From Eutypa lata (lineage: Eukaryota > Ascomycota > Sordariomycetes > Xylariales > Diatrypaceae): a stretch of 64,000 nucleotides of DNA. Positions 24,996 through 36,444 of the stretch are shown here, piece after piece. The stretch is taken from NCBI GenBank assembly GCA_022661535.1, contig JAKULF010000001.1, forward strand, positions 3,906,001-3,970,000. Reading direction: 5' to 3'. Numbering within the stretch: the stretch's first letter is position 1; each line of letters starts with the position of its first letter. Both the position numbers and the translations under genes were made by a program. The notes beneath the pieces were generated by a model. It ran no database searches and was not told where the DNA came from. It saw only the letters and a list, made by a program, of their open reading frames with translations.

Positions 24996-26367
24996 ATGTC
25001 CTCGTCGCTCAGGAGGTCGCACGACCAGGACGATGAGATTAGAAACGATACCGGCGAAGTGAGGCATAACAGTCTCGATGTGGACAGTACGGAGCAGGCC
25101 GGTCTGTTGGAACGTCAAGATGGCGACGATCTCGAGAAGGGCATAGTCCAGGAACAGCAGCCCGTGCTGCCACCGCAGAACCATGAGGATACGGTATCGA
25201 CAAGGACAAAACTTATTGCCTTGGCCGGCTACTTTGTATGCAATATTGGCTTGACAATTTATAACAAGGCTATTTTGGGATCGGTGCGTTTTCCCTCCAT
25301 CCTACTCGTGTTGCGATGCGCTTTTGATTGTACAGATGGCTAACATCTAGTTTTCTCGCGACAGTTCCGTTTCCCGTGGCTATTGACTGCACTTCATGCT
25401 GGTTGTTCGGCTATTGGGTGTACGGTAATGCTTCATAAGGGCCATTACAAGGCCGTAAAACTTACCCGGCGAGAGAACCTTGCTCTGGTGGCCTTCTCCT
25501 TTCTTTTCACGATCAATATAGCCATCTCGAACGTATCATTGTAAGTCTTACCCCCCGCCAGCTATCCAGACTGGATAGAAGCGACACCAGATGATCCCCT
25601 TTCGCATCACTAACAAGATGGATAGAGCGATGGTATCTGTACCATTCCACCAGGTCGTGCGCTCGACAACCCCTCTTTTTACGACGTTCCTATTCCGCGT
25701 CATGTTTAACCGGACCTTCTCCACGGAGACCTACCTATCGCTCGTACCCATCATCTTCGGTGTGACCATCGCGACATACGGTGATTTCACCTTCACCGAC
25801 CTCGGTTTCATCCTAACGTTCCTGGGCGTGATACTGGCGGCGCTGAAGACGATCGTGACCAACAAGATGATGACGGGTTCGCTGGCCCTGTCCTTCTGGG
25901 AGATCCTGAGACGGATGTCCCCGCTGGCGTGTCTGCAGTCGATCCTCTACGCGCTGTTCACCGGCGAGCTGATGGCGTTCCGCGACTTCCTGCGCGACGA
26001 GTTGTTCGCGGGCACCGCGCGCTTCACGCCGCTACCGTTCCTCCTCGTCATGCTCGGCAACGGCACGCTTGCCTTCGCTCTGAACGTTTCCAGCTTCAGC
26101 ACCAACAAGATTGCCGGCGCCCTGACCATGACCGTCTGCGCCAACATCAAGCAATGCTTGACTATCGTGCTTGGCGGCCTCCTATTCGATGTTCACCTCA
26201 GCGCGATGAACATGTGGGGGATCCTTATCACCGTTGCAGGCGGCGCTATCTACTCGTTCGTCGAGCTCGATAGCAAGAGGAAGAACAAGGAGAGGGCGGC
26301 CGCGGTAGCAGCAGCTGCGGCAGCAAACCATCCGAACGGTACAGCAGAGCCTATAGCACGGGCATAG
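24996..26367 (+). CDS. Triose-phosphate transporter family (TPT/DMT) carrier
   Basis: Three exons: 24996-25283, 25365-25540 and 25626-26367, with introns of 81 bp (GTGCGT...CAG) and 85 bp (GTAAGT...TAG; CTAAC branch); 401 residues. The N-terminus (about 1-70) is acidic, polar and cytosolic. The membrane part begins at LIALAGYFVCNIGLTIYNKAIL and continues with FRFPWLLTALHAGCSAIGC, FTINIAISNVSL, VPFHQVVRSTTPLF, YLSLVPIIFGVTIATYGDFTF and about ten helices. This pattern is that of the fungal TPT branch, which exchanges nucleotide sugars or sugar phosphates in Golgi or ER membranes. The tail is a Lys/Ala-rich stretch with an AAAVAAAAAA run. The substrate cannot be read from sequence. Codon use becomes strongly GC-rich in exon 3. 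Confidence 0.88.
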
Positions 26368-27775
26368 AAAGAGGGGGGAAGAGCATTCGAGGGAGTAATT
26401 AATTGTTACCTACATATTGTTTTTGCATATCGGGCGCCGGCGTGTTGCGTTAGCACCAAAAAAAGGACAGCGTACATGTACATATGGGAAAGCCTGGCAT
26501 TGTGCAGCATAATATACCTAGAAGGAGAGGAATGCCGGCGTCTCCCGGAGCAAGCCGGCGCGCGGAGGTTCGGACCCATTCGGGCCCCGCGTTTTATCTT
26601 ATTTTTTTTGGCTTCGAAGTAGATACCTAAAGAGAGTGGGAGTACTAATGAATGGGTGGACGGTATCTGTTATCTTGCATAGCTTATCTGCATACTTCAG
26701 TCGAGGAAGAAAATTCAAATCATTCCATATAACGACGCTGTTGATTATGAGGAGAATTGACGTATGGAGAGTAATGAATGGGATTGCATACTTAGGTAGG
26801 TAGATATAAATCATGTGGTGTAACGATAATTCATCTGACGTTCAAGAGAAGAGAAGAGAAGAGAAGAAATGTCTGGATTTGACAAGAGAAAAGCATGTGC
26901 CGTATTGTCGTCCTCATAAGTAGTATGCCTCAAATTAAAAATCGTGTAGGAAAAGAAGCTATTGATGGCCCAATCAAGGCAATGATGGTGCAAGACACGT
27001 TCGTCCGTACGTGATGAAACGCCCGGGCATATTTTGCATTAGTTGCTAGGAGAATGAATACGAATTATTTGTTGTAGAATGGAAAGCATGTTCGTGGTTC
27101 TAAGACGGATGCAGGTAAGATACCTATATATTTAATGATCATAAGGCGCGCCGCATGGCTTCAATACGAGGTCGGCATTCTAGCCCTTCGAATGCCTAAC
27201 CCTGTCCCGCTTAGCCTGCCAGGCAGACGTTGCGAATAACCCCTTATTCGAGCTACCGCGACTCATTAGCTTGCCGAGTAGCTTCACGGCTACACTGGTA
27301 TATATATAGAATGTAGCCATCGTTCGAACCATCTTCACATTACTTTCTAGCGTGCGTGCGTAATTATATATATATAAGTGTGTGCGTGTGTGTGTGTATA
27401 TATACGTACAGTCTAATCGTCTTATTACCACAGCCGTCACCCATGCAATTCGTTAGACAACCGACCAACTCTTTCCTTCCTCGTCCGATTTTGACCATCC
27501 CTTTGGTTCATATAATCATCCAAAAAGCCAGGACGCCAAAAAGCCAAAAAGAAAAAGAAGGGGGGGAAACAGTGCAGCGTAGGGCATAGGGCAAGATAGA
27601 GAAACAGCAGAAACAATAGCCGAAACCCCCACCCATGCGAGAGGCCTGATCAAGATAGTGAACACAAGCGAGGCCAAGACTCAAATACAGTTGAGTATCG
27701 ACTCCCTCCCCCTAATGCTCTATCCTACATAACGTGCGGGGGATAGGACGTTCATTTATTCCATCCTCGGACATC
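26368..27775. other. Intergenic region with microsatellites
   Basis: Spacer between convergent genes. GAGAAGAGAAG repeats lie near 26847-26867 and a TATA/TGTG tract at about 27364-27400. No supported gene. Confidence 0.55.
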
Positions 27776-29326
27776 CTATAAATCAACCCACTCCTTCCCC
27801 TGCAGCTGCTCCTCGAACTGCCCGCATAGCCCGCCCTCCCAGTCCATCCAGCCGCGCTCCGTACCGTTACCAGCGTAGGTCCAGGCGCCGGCGATGCTCT
27901 CGCGGTGGGGGCCCGTCTTGACGGGGCCCCTCCTCCGCAGGGCGCGCAGGATCTGCTCCTGGTACGGATAGAACCAGTTGCGGGGCCACCACATCTCGCG
28001 GTATCCCTTCTTGCCCGTGAAGTGCAGGATGGGCGGCACGGTCTTCGTGATGGTGTTGAAGGCGAGAGGTAAGGTCTCCCAGGAGTGCAGCGCCTCGGGT
28101 AGGGTCTCGGACCCCTGCAGCGAGGCCCCGTCGCCCTCGCGGTCCGTGGCCTCGAGCGGCGACTGGGCGATCCCGTGCGGGTTGATGCTCGGGGCCCGCG
28201 ACGTCAGGTCCGCCGGCAGCACGAAGTTGTGGTACGGGTTGATGGTCTTGCTGCCCTCGCGGACGTAGGCCGTCGACAGGTTCTGCTGGACCCAGGTCAT
28301 GTAGTCGTCGTAGAAGGCGATGGTCTGCCAGATGGCCGAGTCGAAGTCCAGCCCGATGAAGTACTCGGCGCGCTGGCCCTTCTTGATCTCGGGGATGTCC
28401 TTGTCCTGGGGCGGGAGCAGGAACGCCTCGTCGTCACTGACGTCCTTGCCGTGGGAGCGGTCGTAGTCCAGCTTGTTGATGCTGCGCTGGTACGACTGGT
28501 CGCCCCACAGCTCGGCGAAGTAGAACTGGTCTGAGTCGGTCGTGTGGTGGTCGTGAATCTTCTCGAGCGTCGCCGCGAAGACGTCCCGCATTTCCCTAGC
28601 GGGCCCCATGATCGTGCCCGAGTTGAGCCACTTGGGACGCACATGCTCAATGATGCCGTGGTCCGTATCTGGGCCGAACGCATGCTCGTCGAGCCAAGAG
28701 TCCGGCACCGCCCAGCACGCCGGGCGCTCATTGCCCAGTGGCCAGCATAGCTTGTCCGGTCCGAAGAGTACCGTGTCGCGGATGTCGCGCTTCTTGACCA
28801 GGTCGGCGCCAAAGATCTTCAGGTGCTCCTGCGCCGCGCGATTCACGACGTCGTAGTACCGCTGCATGAGAGCGTCCCCGGGGAGCTGGAACCAGGCATC
28901 GAAGCCGTCCAGCATGAAGATCATGTCGTCCTGCTGGCTGCTGGGCAGCGAATCGAGGTAATTGAGGACCCCTTCGACCTTCATCAAGTGCTGGACGTAG
29001 GCGTCGGAAGCCTCGGGAGCATCCCAGTTGACGAGGACCGGGGCCGGGTAGCCCATGACGGCAGCGGAGACCATGAGCTGGCATAGGTGGTGGTTGGTGC
29101 TGGTCGCCGGGATGAGCAGGTGCATCTGCTTGACATTGTACTTCTTGGAAGAACCGACCGAGGCCGACGAGGACGAGGAAGACGTGAACTTCTTCAGCGA
29201 CTCGGGCGCGAGATCGTCGTAGAACAGGTGGCTGAAGATAGCAGTGACGAGGACGATGAGGGCCATGCCGCCCACGATTTTCAGCAGCCGCCTCCGCGAC
29301 GCTATAGCGGATAGTAATGTTGTCAT
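27776..29326 (-). CDS. Type II membrane glycosyltransferase-like protein, paralogue A
   Basis: Single exon, 516 residues; the start is the ATG at 29326 (MTTLLSAIASRRR). A basic stretch precedes one membrane anchor at about 17-34, then a Ser-rich stem, so the rest would face the Golgi/ER lumen. The catalytic-type domain shows HLLIPATSTNHH, FMLDGFDAWFQ (a DGxDxWF acidic motif of the kind that binds metal and nucleotide sugar in GT-A enzymes), KWLNSGTIMGP and IGLDFDSAIWQ. This order resembles the glycosyltransferase domain of procollagen lysyl hydroxylase/galactosyltransferases and related fungal proteins. Near the C-terminus, PPILHFTGKKGYREMWWPRNW is also typical. It shares these motifs with the gene at 32110-33849. 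Donor and acceptor are unknown. Confidence 0.72.
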   Translation of the reverse strand: MTTLLSAIASRRRLLKIVGGMALIVLVTAIFSHLFYDDLAPESLKKFTSSSSSSASVGSSKKYNVKQMHLLIPATSTNHHLCQLMVSAAVMGYPAPVLVNWDAPEASDAYVQHLMKVEGVLNYLDSLPSSQQDDMIFMLDGFDAWFQLPGDALMQRYYDVVNRAAQEHLKIFGADLVKKRDIRDTVLFGPDKLCWPLGNERPACWAVPDSWLDEHAFGPDTDHGIIEHVRPKWLNSGTIMGPAREMRDVFAATLEKIHDHHTTDSDQFYFAELWGDQSYQRSINKLDYDRSHGKDVSDDEAFLLPPQDKDIPEIKKGQRAEYFIGLDFDSAIWQTIAFYDDYMTWVQQNLSTAYVREGSKTINPYHNFVLPADLTSRAPSINPHGIAQSPLEATDREGDGASLQGSETLPEALHSWETLPLAFNTITKTVPPILHFTGKKGYREMWWPRNWFYPYQEQILRALRRRGPVKTGPHRESIAGAWTYAGNGTERGWMDWEGGLCGQFEEQLQGKEWVDL

Positions 29327-32109
29327 TTTGGGCAACAGAAAGAGAAAAAAAAGAAATCAAGGTACTAGCGCGCGACAACTGTTGCGAGCATATCTCGATG
29401 GGGGATGTCGATATCACCTTGATAAGAACGTCGACGATGGTGGTCGGCACATTGACGGGAAGTACGAAACAGATCGGCGTGGGAATGGATGGTGATCGTG
29501 TGACCTCTCTTCCCTTGCGTAACCCAATCAGCGACTATCTAATTGTCTGAAGATCGGTCTGGTAACCCGGTGTCGTACAGTCACTTGGAGGAGGCTGACG
29601 GCATGTACTTGAGTTGAGGTATGCTCGTATGGGATAGATGATGTTACAACGTAGGTCGGTTGTGTAGGACAAATCTTATCTGTGGGAGGCGGCTCAGATC
29701 CCGGTATGAGGCTGTGATAGCTAGGTCAGTTACTGACAATTTGAGTAAAAGATGTTCGGATTAACGTTATATGTTCTAAGGCTTAGTCTAGGTACATACA
29801 TTAGAAGGCACTCGTCAATGGTGGGAGGAGCAATAGTTAGAACACCAAAACCAACAATTAAAAAAAAAGTTCTATATCAGGGTATCAATGAGGTAATGAA
29901 AGTGGGACAAAGGGGAAACTAGGGGTACCACTGTAACTAAGCCACTCAGCTCATAGGCAGAGTCGCAATGCAACAATAACAGTTGTACAATACATACAAT
30001 TCTTGCCCATTAACTGATCGATCTTTTCATAGATCTAATAAAGTGACAGGCACACAGATAGATAGACACATGCACTAATGAGACAAGTGGATATAGAACT
30101 GTCTTGGGGTATTTGGTGTAGGTAGCTTCTGGTTGATTTAGGGGGCATATTTAGGGGAGTCTTTGACGTCCGGATTAGGCCTTGCCGTAGCAGAGTAATT
30201 ATACATACCAACATAAGTGTATATAACCACTTAACGTCATGCCTAGCAGGGATTGCCCGTGTAAGAGTTTAATAGTTGCGGCTGCCAAGCTGAATGCCGG
30301 CAAGGCAACACTTTTCCGAGATAAGGAGCCTTGCCGCTTAGCCGCAATAGTCCATCTACACTTCGTAGAGCCTGGAGGATTACGCTTTGAGAAGTACATC
30401 GTTCCTATGTAATCCCATACGGGCGGGTCCTGGGCGTGGGTTTATAGCTATGTACCCAAGGGTAATCGGCTTACTATGGGACTATATACCTATTCACGTA
30501 TATTTCGTAGTTATAGGTACTATTCCGAGTCATGCAGTTAAACGTACATACAAGAGGTATGACCCGGCCCCCCCCCAGACTCCAATCTGCACCTAGCGCC
30601 CGAGATGCCGGAGAGGGGAGTTTTAAATAATAAAAAATTCATCTAGACAAAGAAAACAACATGAACAACAAAAACCAAAACTTGTCTCGCGTAAGATAAC
30701 TATTGGAAGCTGCGATTTGCCGAACTGTTTTGTTTCAAAAGGTCATCCATCCCCCACTCCCCCAGGGATTTCTTATCAATTGTCTTAAAGAGGTCTTAGA
30801 CCCTGTGAATTGGATAAACAACATTTCTAGAAGTGGAGGAGAGAATCCCCGGATATTAGCTGAGCACCTTAAAAAGGGACTCGGCTAAGTTAGGCGTGTT
30901 GCCTGAAGTTATCAGCCTGTACACGAGCCATACATGACGGACATATCATATCTGCATGTCCATCAGTAGGCATCGTATGTTGTGATAATTTTGGAACGCC
31001 AAGCCACACGCACATACACAGGTATGTACCTCGTAGTTGTGGAGGTGGCTGTCTCTGCATGCTTCGTCACTACGGTATAGTGGCATACTGCATGCTCACT
31101 GGGATGCTTTTAGGAATTGTACAAGTACATACCTACATACATCCCACCTGTATGTATGTCTGTATGTTTAACTACATAATGCTGACAATGCTATGCCGTA
31201 ATTAGTGGACTGTAGATCCCGAAGTCTGGATTGCTTTAGCGAGGCATTTCGCGACATTTCCCCTTACCCATTGCTGTCATTGGCTTTAAAGGGCACTAAT
31301 CTGTTCTTTTCGGACGTAACTACATGTAGGTACCTATCATGTTCGTGTATTCGTATAGGTAGGTATATATATGTATTTCTATCCCTTGCTTAGCTCCGTG
31401 CACCTTCCTGTCAGATACCAAGATCTGCTCATTAAAATCTTAATTTTATTTCTGGTACTAGAATCTTTTGGGGGGCGCCAAGTCAAGTGTCCACAGTCAC
31501 TTTTTTTTTCCGAAGAAAATAGGGGAAAGGTTAGTTATGTGTTGACAGTTGGTAGCTGTCAAATGTATTTTGCTTACAATAGATGCATGATACATCCAGT
31601 CTGGGGTGCTTTCGGCACAGTTTCTTAGCTACCTAGAGGTACGAAGTAACTAAAGATATCCACATGCAACAAGCTGACAAGCAGTTACATACATGTATGT
31701 AGGTATACACCCATAATCACATAATCGTAGACCTAACAAATACCCCCTTGGCTGTGTACAGTAGGTATGCAACAGAGCTGTCCAACGCCGAGATCACCTC
31801 GTGTCTCCAAGGATTATAAACTAATACCGGCCATCAACTAACCCATACTCGTCGGTTTCGTTCCCGTTTTTTGGGTACGACTTGAACCTCAAAAAAGAGA
31901 GTAGAGTAATTACATACAAATTTGTTATACTGTAGCAACACATACACATACACATACCTGAATACACACATTCACTTACGAGTCTTATTCTTCCCCATCT
32001 TATCTTTCATCAATCAGCAAACATATTTACCTACCGTCCTTATCGCCATCCCTCGTCTCATCGCTGAAACTTCATAAATCTTCATATCTCACGTGCATGA
32101 TGCAGCGTG
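29327..32109. other. Divergent intergenic region between the two glycosyltransferase-like paralogues
   Basis: About 2.8 kb separating the two head-to-head genes. It contains TACATACATAC repeats (31125-31170, 31683-31710), AT-rich stretches and an ACACATACACATACACATAC tract near 31937-31956. Short frames have no motif. No gene is supported. Confidence 0.55.
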
Positions 32110-33849
32110 ATGTCTGTCCCAGCCCGTTGGAGAGATAGGATCTATGAGTCCATTGGGTTAAAGGAATGGAAATACGACCGCCTCGACCAAACCGATAACC
32201 CTGATTTATCACAACCAAATCCGCGACAGGATCCATCCGCTTCTTCGTCGTCATCGTCATGGCCGCGGAATAAAGTCATAAAAGTCGGCGCCGCCGTCTT
32301 CGCCGTTTTCGTATTCCTCGTTCTCATATTCCGACCTTCCCCGAAACAAATCACTAGCCTCATCTACGACCAAGAGGCCCGGTCCGCCTACTTCTATCTT
32401 GTGCTACCTGCTGCTACAAGCAATACCGACTTCTGCAAGACCGTCTTCAGCGCCGCTGTTCTCGACTATCCAACGCCGCGGATCCTCAACTGGGATGAGA
32501 CCTTTGACGATGCGAAGCTGCCCCACGGTGGCCGTGACCTCGCTAAGGTCATAGCCATCCATGAATTGCTCGAGGAGCTAGGATCTCACACGGATGAAGA
32601 CCTAATGCTGATCGCCGATGGCTACGACACATGGTTCCAGTTACGGCCCTCCGTCATCATCGACCGTTACTACGCCATAAACGACCGAGCCAACAAACGC
32701 ATTGCCAAACAGCTAGGCCGCAGCAAGGCCAACCAGAGCATCGTATTCTCCGCCCAGAAGAGATGCTCCTCTGACAACCCGGATAGCGTCGAATGCAGTT
32801 CAATCCCCGAATCTGATCTACCAGCCGACATATATGGATCCAACACAGATAAAGACAAAGGTGACGGCTTCGGGTCGAACCGCCAGCGCTACCTCAACGC
32901 GGGCACCATCATAGGTCCCATCGGCGAGCTGCGCAAACTGTTCAAAGCCGCCGTCGAGTACGCCGACGACGGCGATTTCAAGAGCGACACGGACGTCCTT
33001 GCGCGCCTATATGGCGAACAGGAGCACCACCGGCAAAAGGGTCGCCGGGCGTTGATGAGGAGCCGGAGCCTATGGCGGCGGTGGTTCACGAGCGACGACG
33101 ATGCCCAGCTCGCCTCCCGAAAGGACAAATCTACGGATGACTACGGCATCGGACTCGACTACTACGGCGAGATTTCGCAGCCCGCCGAGTACGACGAGGG
33201 CGACACGGCTTGGGTCCTGCACAACTCGACAGACAAGTTCCGCAAGCTAGCACGCCGGTCCGACGTCCCCATCGAGATCCCATCCGAGGTCGCCCACTCG
33301 ACCCCGCCCTTCTGGACCCCGGACTACACGGGTTACGTCCAGGCGCCCGCGGCATACGACTGGTCGCAGGTGCCGCTGTTCACGAACCTGTGGACGGGCG
33401 TCGCGCCCGCCGCCATCCGCCTGAGCCCGGGCAGCGACAACTACAAGGCCCAGAACCCGTTAGTGGAAAAAACTTGGGACCAGGCGTGGTTCCTGCCGTA
33501 CCTGCGCTCGATGCTGGTGGCGAAAGCCCGGGCCCCGCGGATGCCGCACGCGGTGGTGCGGCGCGAGGATAGCGGCATGATCGAGGAGTGGTGGGGCCCC
33601 GACGACAACCGCGGCGGCATCCGCATCGAGACGGGTGACCTCCCCGGCGACTGGAAGTCGTGGACGGCGGTATGCGGATCCCAGGACGTGGCTGACGAAG
33701 TGCTCGCGGACGGTCACGGTCCCTGGGCGAATCCCGGCTGGCTGCTCGACCACGACGGGGGGCGCGCCCAGGGCCAGCTCAAGGATTGGTTCAAGCAGTG
33801 GTGGGCCGCCCAGAACGGGTCTGCCGTCTGGGGCGAGAAGCTGCCTTAG
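32110..33849 (+). CDS. Type II membrane glycosyltransferase-like protein, paralogue B
   Basis: Single exon, 579 residues, from ATG 32110 (MSVPARWRDR). A 53-residue cytosolic tail with a Ser run is followed by one membrane anchor at about 56-74. The lumenal domain repeats the motifs of paralogue A: YLVLPAATSNTDFC, LIADGYDTWFQLRP, RYLNAGTIIGPIGELRKLF and GIGLDYYGEISQ. Shared residues include the DGxDxWFQL acidic motif and LNxGTIxGP. It differs by an Arg-rich insertion (about 314-329) and a Trp-rich C-terminus. GC-rich codon use in the second half is stronger than in surrounding DNA. A role as a Golgi glycosyltransferase is inferred from the fold motifs and the membrane anchor; no substrate can be assigned. 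Confidence 0.72.
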   Translation: MSVPARWRDRIYESIGLKEWKYDRLDQTDNPDLSQPNPRQDPSASSSSSSWPRNKVIKVGAAVFAVFVFLVLIFRPSPKQITSLIYDQEARSAYFYLVLPAATSNTDFCKTVFSAAVLDYPTPRILNWDETFDDAKLPHGGRDLAKVIAIHELLEELGSHTDEDLMLIADGYDTWFQLRPSVIIDRYYAINDRANKRIAKQLGRSKANQSIVFSAQKRCSSDNPDSVECSSIPESDLPADIYGSNTDKDKGDGFGSNRQRYLNAGTIIGPIGELRKLFKAAVEYADDGDFKSDTDVLARLYGEQEHHRQKGRRALMRSRSLWRRWFTSDDDAQLASRKDKSTDDYGIGLDYYGEISQPAEYDEGDTAWVLHNSTDKFRKLARRSDVPIEIPSEVAHSTPPFWTPDYTGYVQAPAAYDWSQVPLFTNLWTGVAPAAIRLSPGSDNYKAQNPLVEKTWDQAWFLPYLRSMLVAKARAPRMPHAVVRREDSGMIEEWWGPDDNRGGIRIETGDLPGDWKSWTAVCGSQDVADEVLADGHGPWANPGWLLDHDGGRAQGQLKDWFKQWWAAQNGSAVWGEKLP

Positions 33850-36444
33850 TGGTGCAGGGTGCCGTGGGTGGTTGGGCGGTGGTGGTTGGAGGGATGGGAC
33901 GGTTGGTAGTGACTTGAAAATAGAAGAAGAAGAAAAAGAAGAAAAAGAAAAAGGGGGAAAGAAGAGCACGAACGAAGATGATGACGTCGTAGATGAAGAA
34001 GAGAGCAAGCAAGCGTATGCGCATGGGGATAGGTGTCTGTCTGCATTGTTGTAATATAAATAAAAACCCGGCCTGCTTAACTAACTTAACTACTTACCTA
34101 TACCTACTTGCCTACATAGTAAGTAGTTTAGATGAGCTCGGCTACTCGCTACCTAGGAAAGGGGGGCGTTGCATGCATGTACGGCGTTATGGTATTGTTG
34201 TTGTTATCACAGCCTCCTTGACTACGCGAATCGTGAGAGCATATCTATTTAGGCATGTATTGCTATTCTATCATGAGTGAATTTGACTTTGTGCTCGTCG
34301 CTTGTTTACCTACCGGAATCTATTGAACAGTTCAACTCCCGCCTCTTCTTACATATCTACGTTCCCCTTGTGGAGGACCTTCTTGAGTGTACTATTAGGA
34401 TATCCATACACTAACTAGCATGGACTATGTAATGATGCTACGCCTAAAATGCGCTACCTCGCGTTTTATGCAGAGCTCTGAGCTGTCTGTACTCGGGCTG
34501 CAAGAATGTAACGGCCGAGAAACCGCGGTGTGCACGCCGCAGTGAGGGTTAGAAGATGAGGCTAGATATGGTCTGCCACGAGAGGTCCCGAAATATTAAC
34601 AACCAGGGCTTAAGAGTCCAGGCCTAGAACTAAGTTGTATAATACGCCGCAGGGTGTCAGTTTTTAGTCAGGAATTATCACGAGCTTCGGCTTAACTGCA
34701 TGCATTTACTCTTCCTTTTGAATATACATTCCCCATGAGATGAGAATTACTTGATCGGTTTTCCGAGACCATCAAATGAAACTAAACTTATATTATAAGA
34801 CCACTCATAGCCTTAGTTGCCCCTTGCTTTATACCCAGACACTAAGCAAGGCCTAACTACTGCCGACCTCTTAAGCATATCAATTATCCCCAATAAAGAC
34901 ATATTAATAAGAAGAACAGGTATAAAACTAACCGCGTGCTAGATAGCGCCGAGTCTAACGCCTGGAGACTCCCTCGCCCCAGCCACGCCGCGGAACTCAG
35001 CAGCAGCCACTGGCGCCCATACTTACGTGTATGAAGAACATAAGCAGGGTCCCAAGAAGAGCGCTGTAATCACCACCACATCCCACGCGGGTGGGGGGCT
35101 GAAACTACATGGAACGCACACACGTGTCCCTCCACCATTGCCACGGGCCCACGCCAGAGGAGCAGCGGAGGAGCCCCATCGTGTGATTATGCCGTTACAG
35201 CAGTCCAGGCTGTCTGTCTTATGCGTTCTGCACGCACCTGCGCGCTCCCGCCCAGTCGCGCTCGTCTAGTTAGCGCTTGGCTTTTTTGTGGCTTTGCGTG
35301 GGGGCCGATGTAGTCCGCCCATCTCCGTGTCTGGGGTATGGTGGGCGGTAGTTCTCGGTGGATGATGCTCTTGAGGAGTCCATCACCCTGGGAGACCTGA
35401 GAGTACGAGAGGGGCTATTATATTGTGATAATGGCTTGTCATCCTTCTCTCCATATAGTTCATACGAATTCCAAGTGATAATTCAGCTTCGTAGTTCGTC
35501 AGGCAAGGTACATAGAATGTTGAATGTCTAGGAACCCCTTGAAGAGATACCAACGAACAATATATGCCTGAAGTTCCTTCTAGGATCTCAAGTTATTACC
35601 AACTCAAAACGTTACTAGTTCAAAGATACCACGACACGTGGTATCAACCAAACACGTAAGCCATACGCCCTGTTTCAAATAAGATCAAGTAAGGTAGACG
35701 TAGCACAGTTGTACCTATCTAATCCAGTAAGGGGGCATGGGATATACGGATATAGGGTCATATGTATTAACTGAAAGAATAGATGTAGACTCGACCGATT
35801 GACTCAGATAGGCGATCCAAACAGGATAACAACAATGTCTCTGTATGTGCTACACACCCTTTGAATCTTGAGACATGCTTAACTATCTCACCCGAATATT
35901 TTAGCGAGCCGTAACGCAAGTCTGAAAAGGGGTGGTGTGGCATCGCTGTCTGAAGACACATAGGTAAAGTGATACGCCTGCTCATTTGGAGTAACCTACA
36001 TAGTAGGCTAGCTAACGAGAAAAGCTATACATGTAGAAGAAATCATGTATATTGCAATAGATAGTATGGTACTTTTTTACGCTGATGAAATAAAGTCGCT
36101 ACGTAACTGGTATCTCTACCTAACGAGCTATCGCCAGGGGCTTATCACCCCCTTACAGTATGTAGAGATGCTATGTAATATGTAATATGTAATTATACTA
36201 TCTAGATCATGATATTTCATTGTACTTGTGGGAATGGAAACGTTATCAGTTGATAGAGTATGTAACTATGTATGCAACTCCATCCCTCAGACCCCCGTTG
36301 CTCGAGTGAGTCCTCTTCTATTGCCGAAGTTACCGGTCTCCGTTCTGGTGTCGCATGTGACCCCAGAGACCTCGACAGAGTATTCCATCCAGTTCTTTGC
36401 GAAACATTGCGTAAAGCTTACTATGGCGGAACATCACCCTCGGG
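33850..36444. other. Intergenic region
   Basis: A purine-rich GAAGAA/GAAAAAG tract at about 33918-33958 lies in the 3' flank of paralogue B. The rest has no supported gene; a GC-rich island at about 34960-35270 gives an 80-codon frame without recognisable motif. Confidence 0.5.

Noticed and set aside
27356..27589. 77-codon frame
   Set aside because: Starts in a TATA/TGTG microsatellite; no conserved part.
27978..29314. Several 70-240-codon frames on both strands across the GC-rich glycosyltransferase-like gene
   Set aside because: They are antisense or shifted shadows of a continuous, motif-bearing gene and have Arg/Pro/Ala-rich composition.
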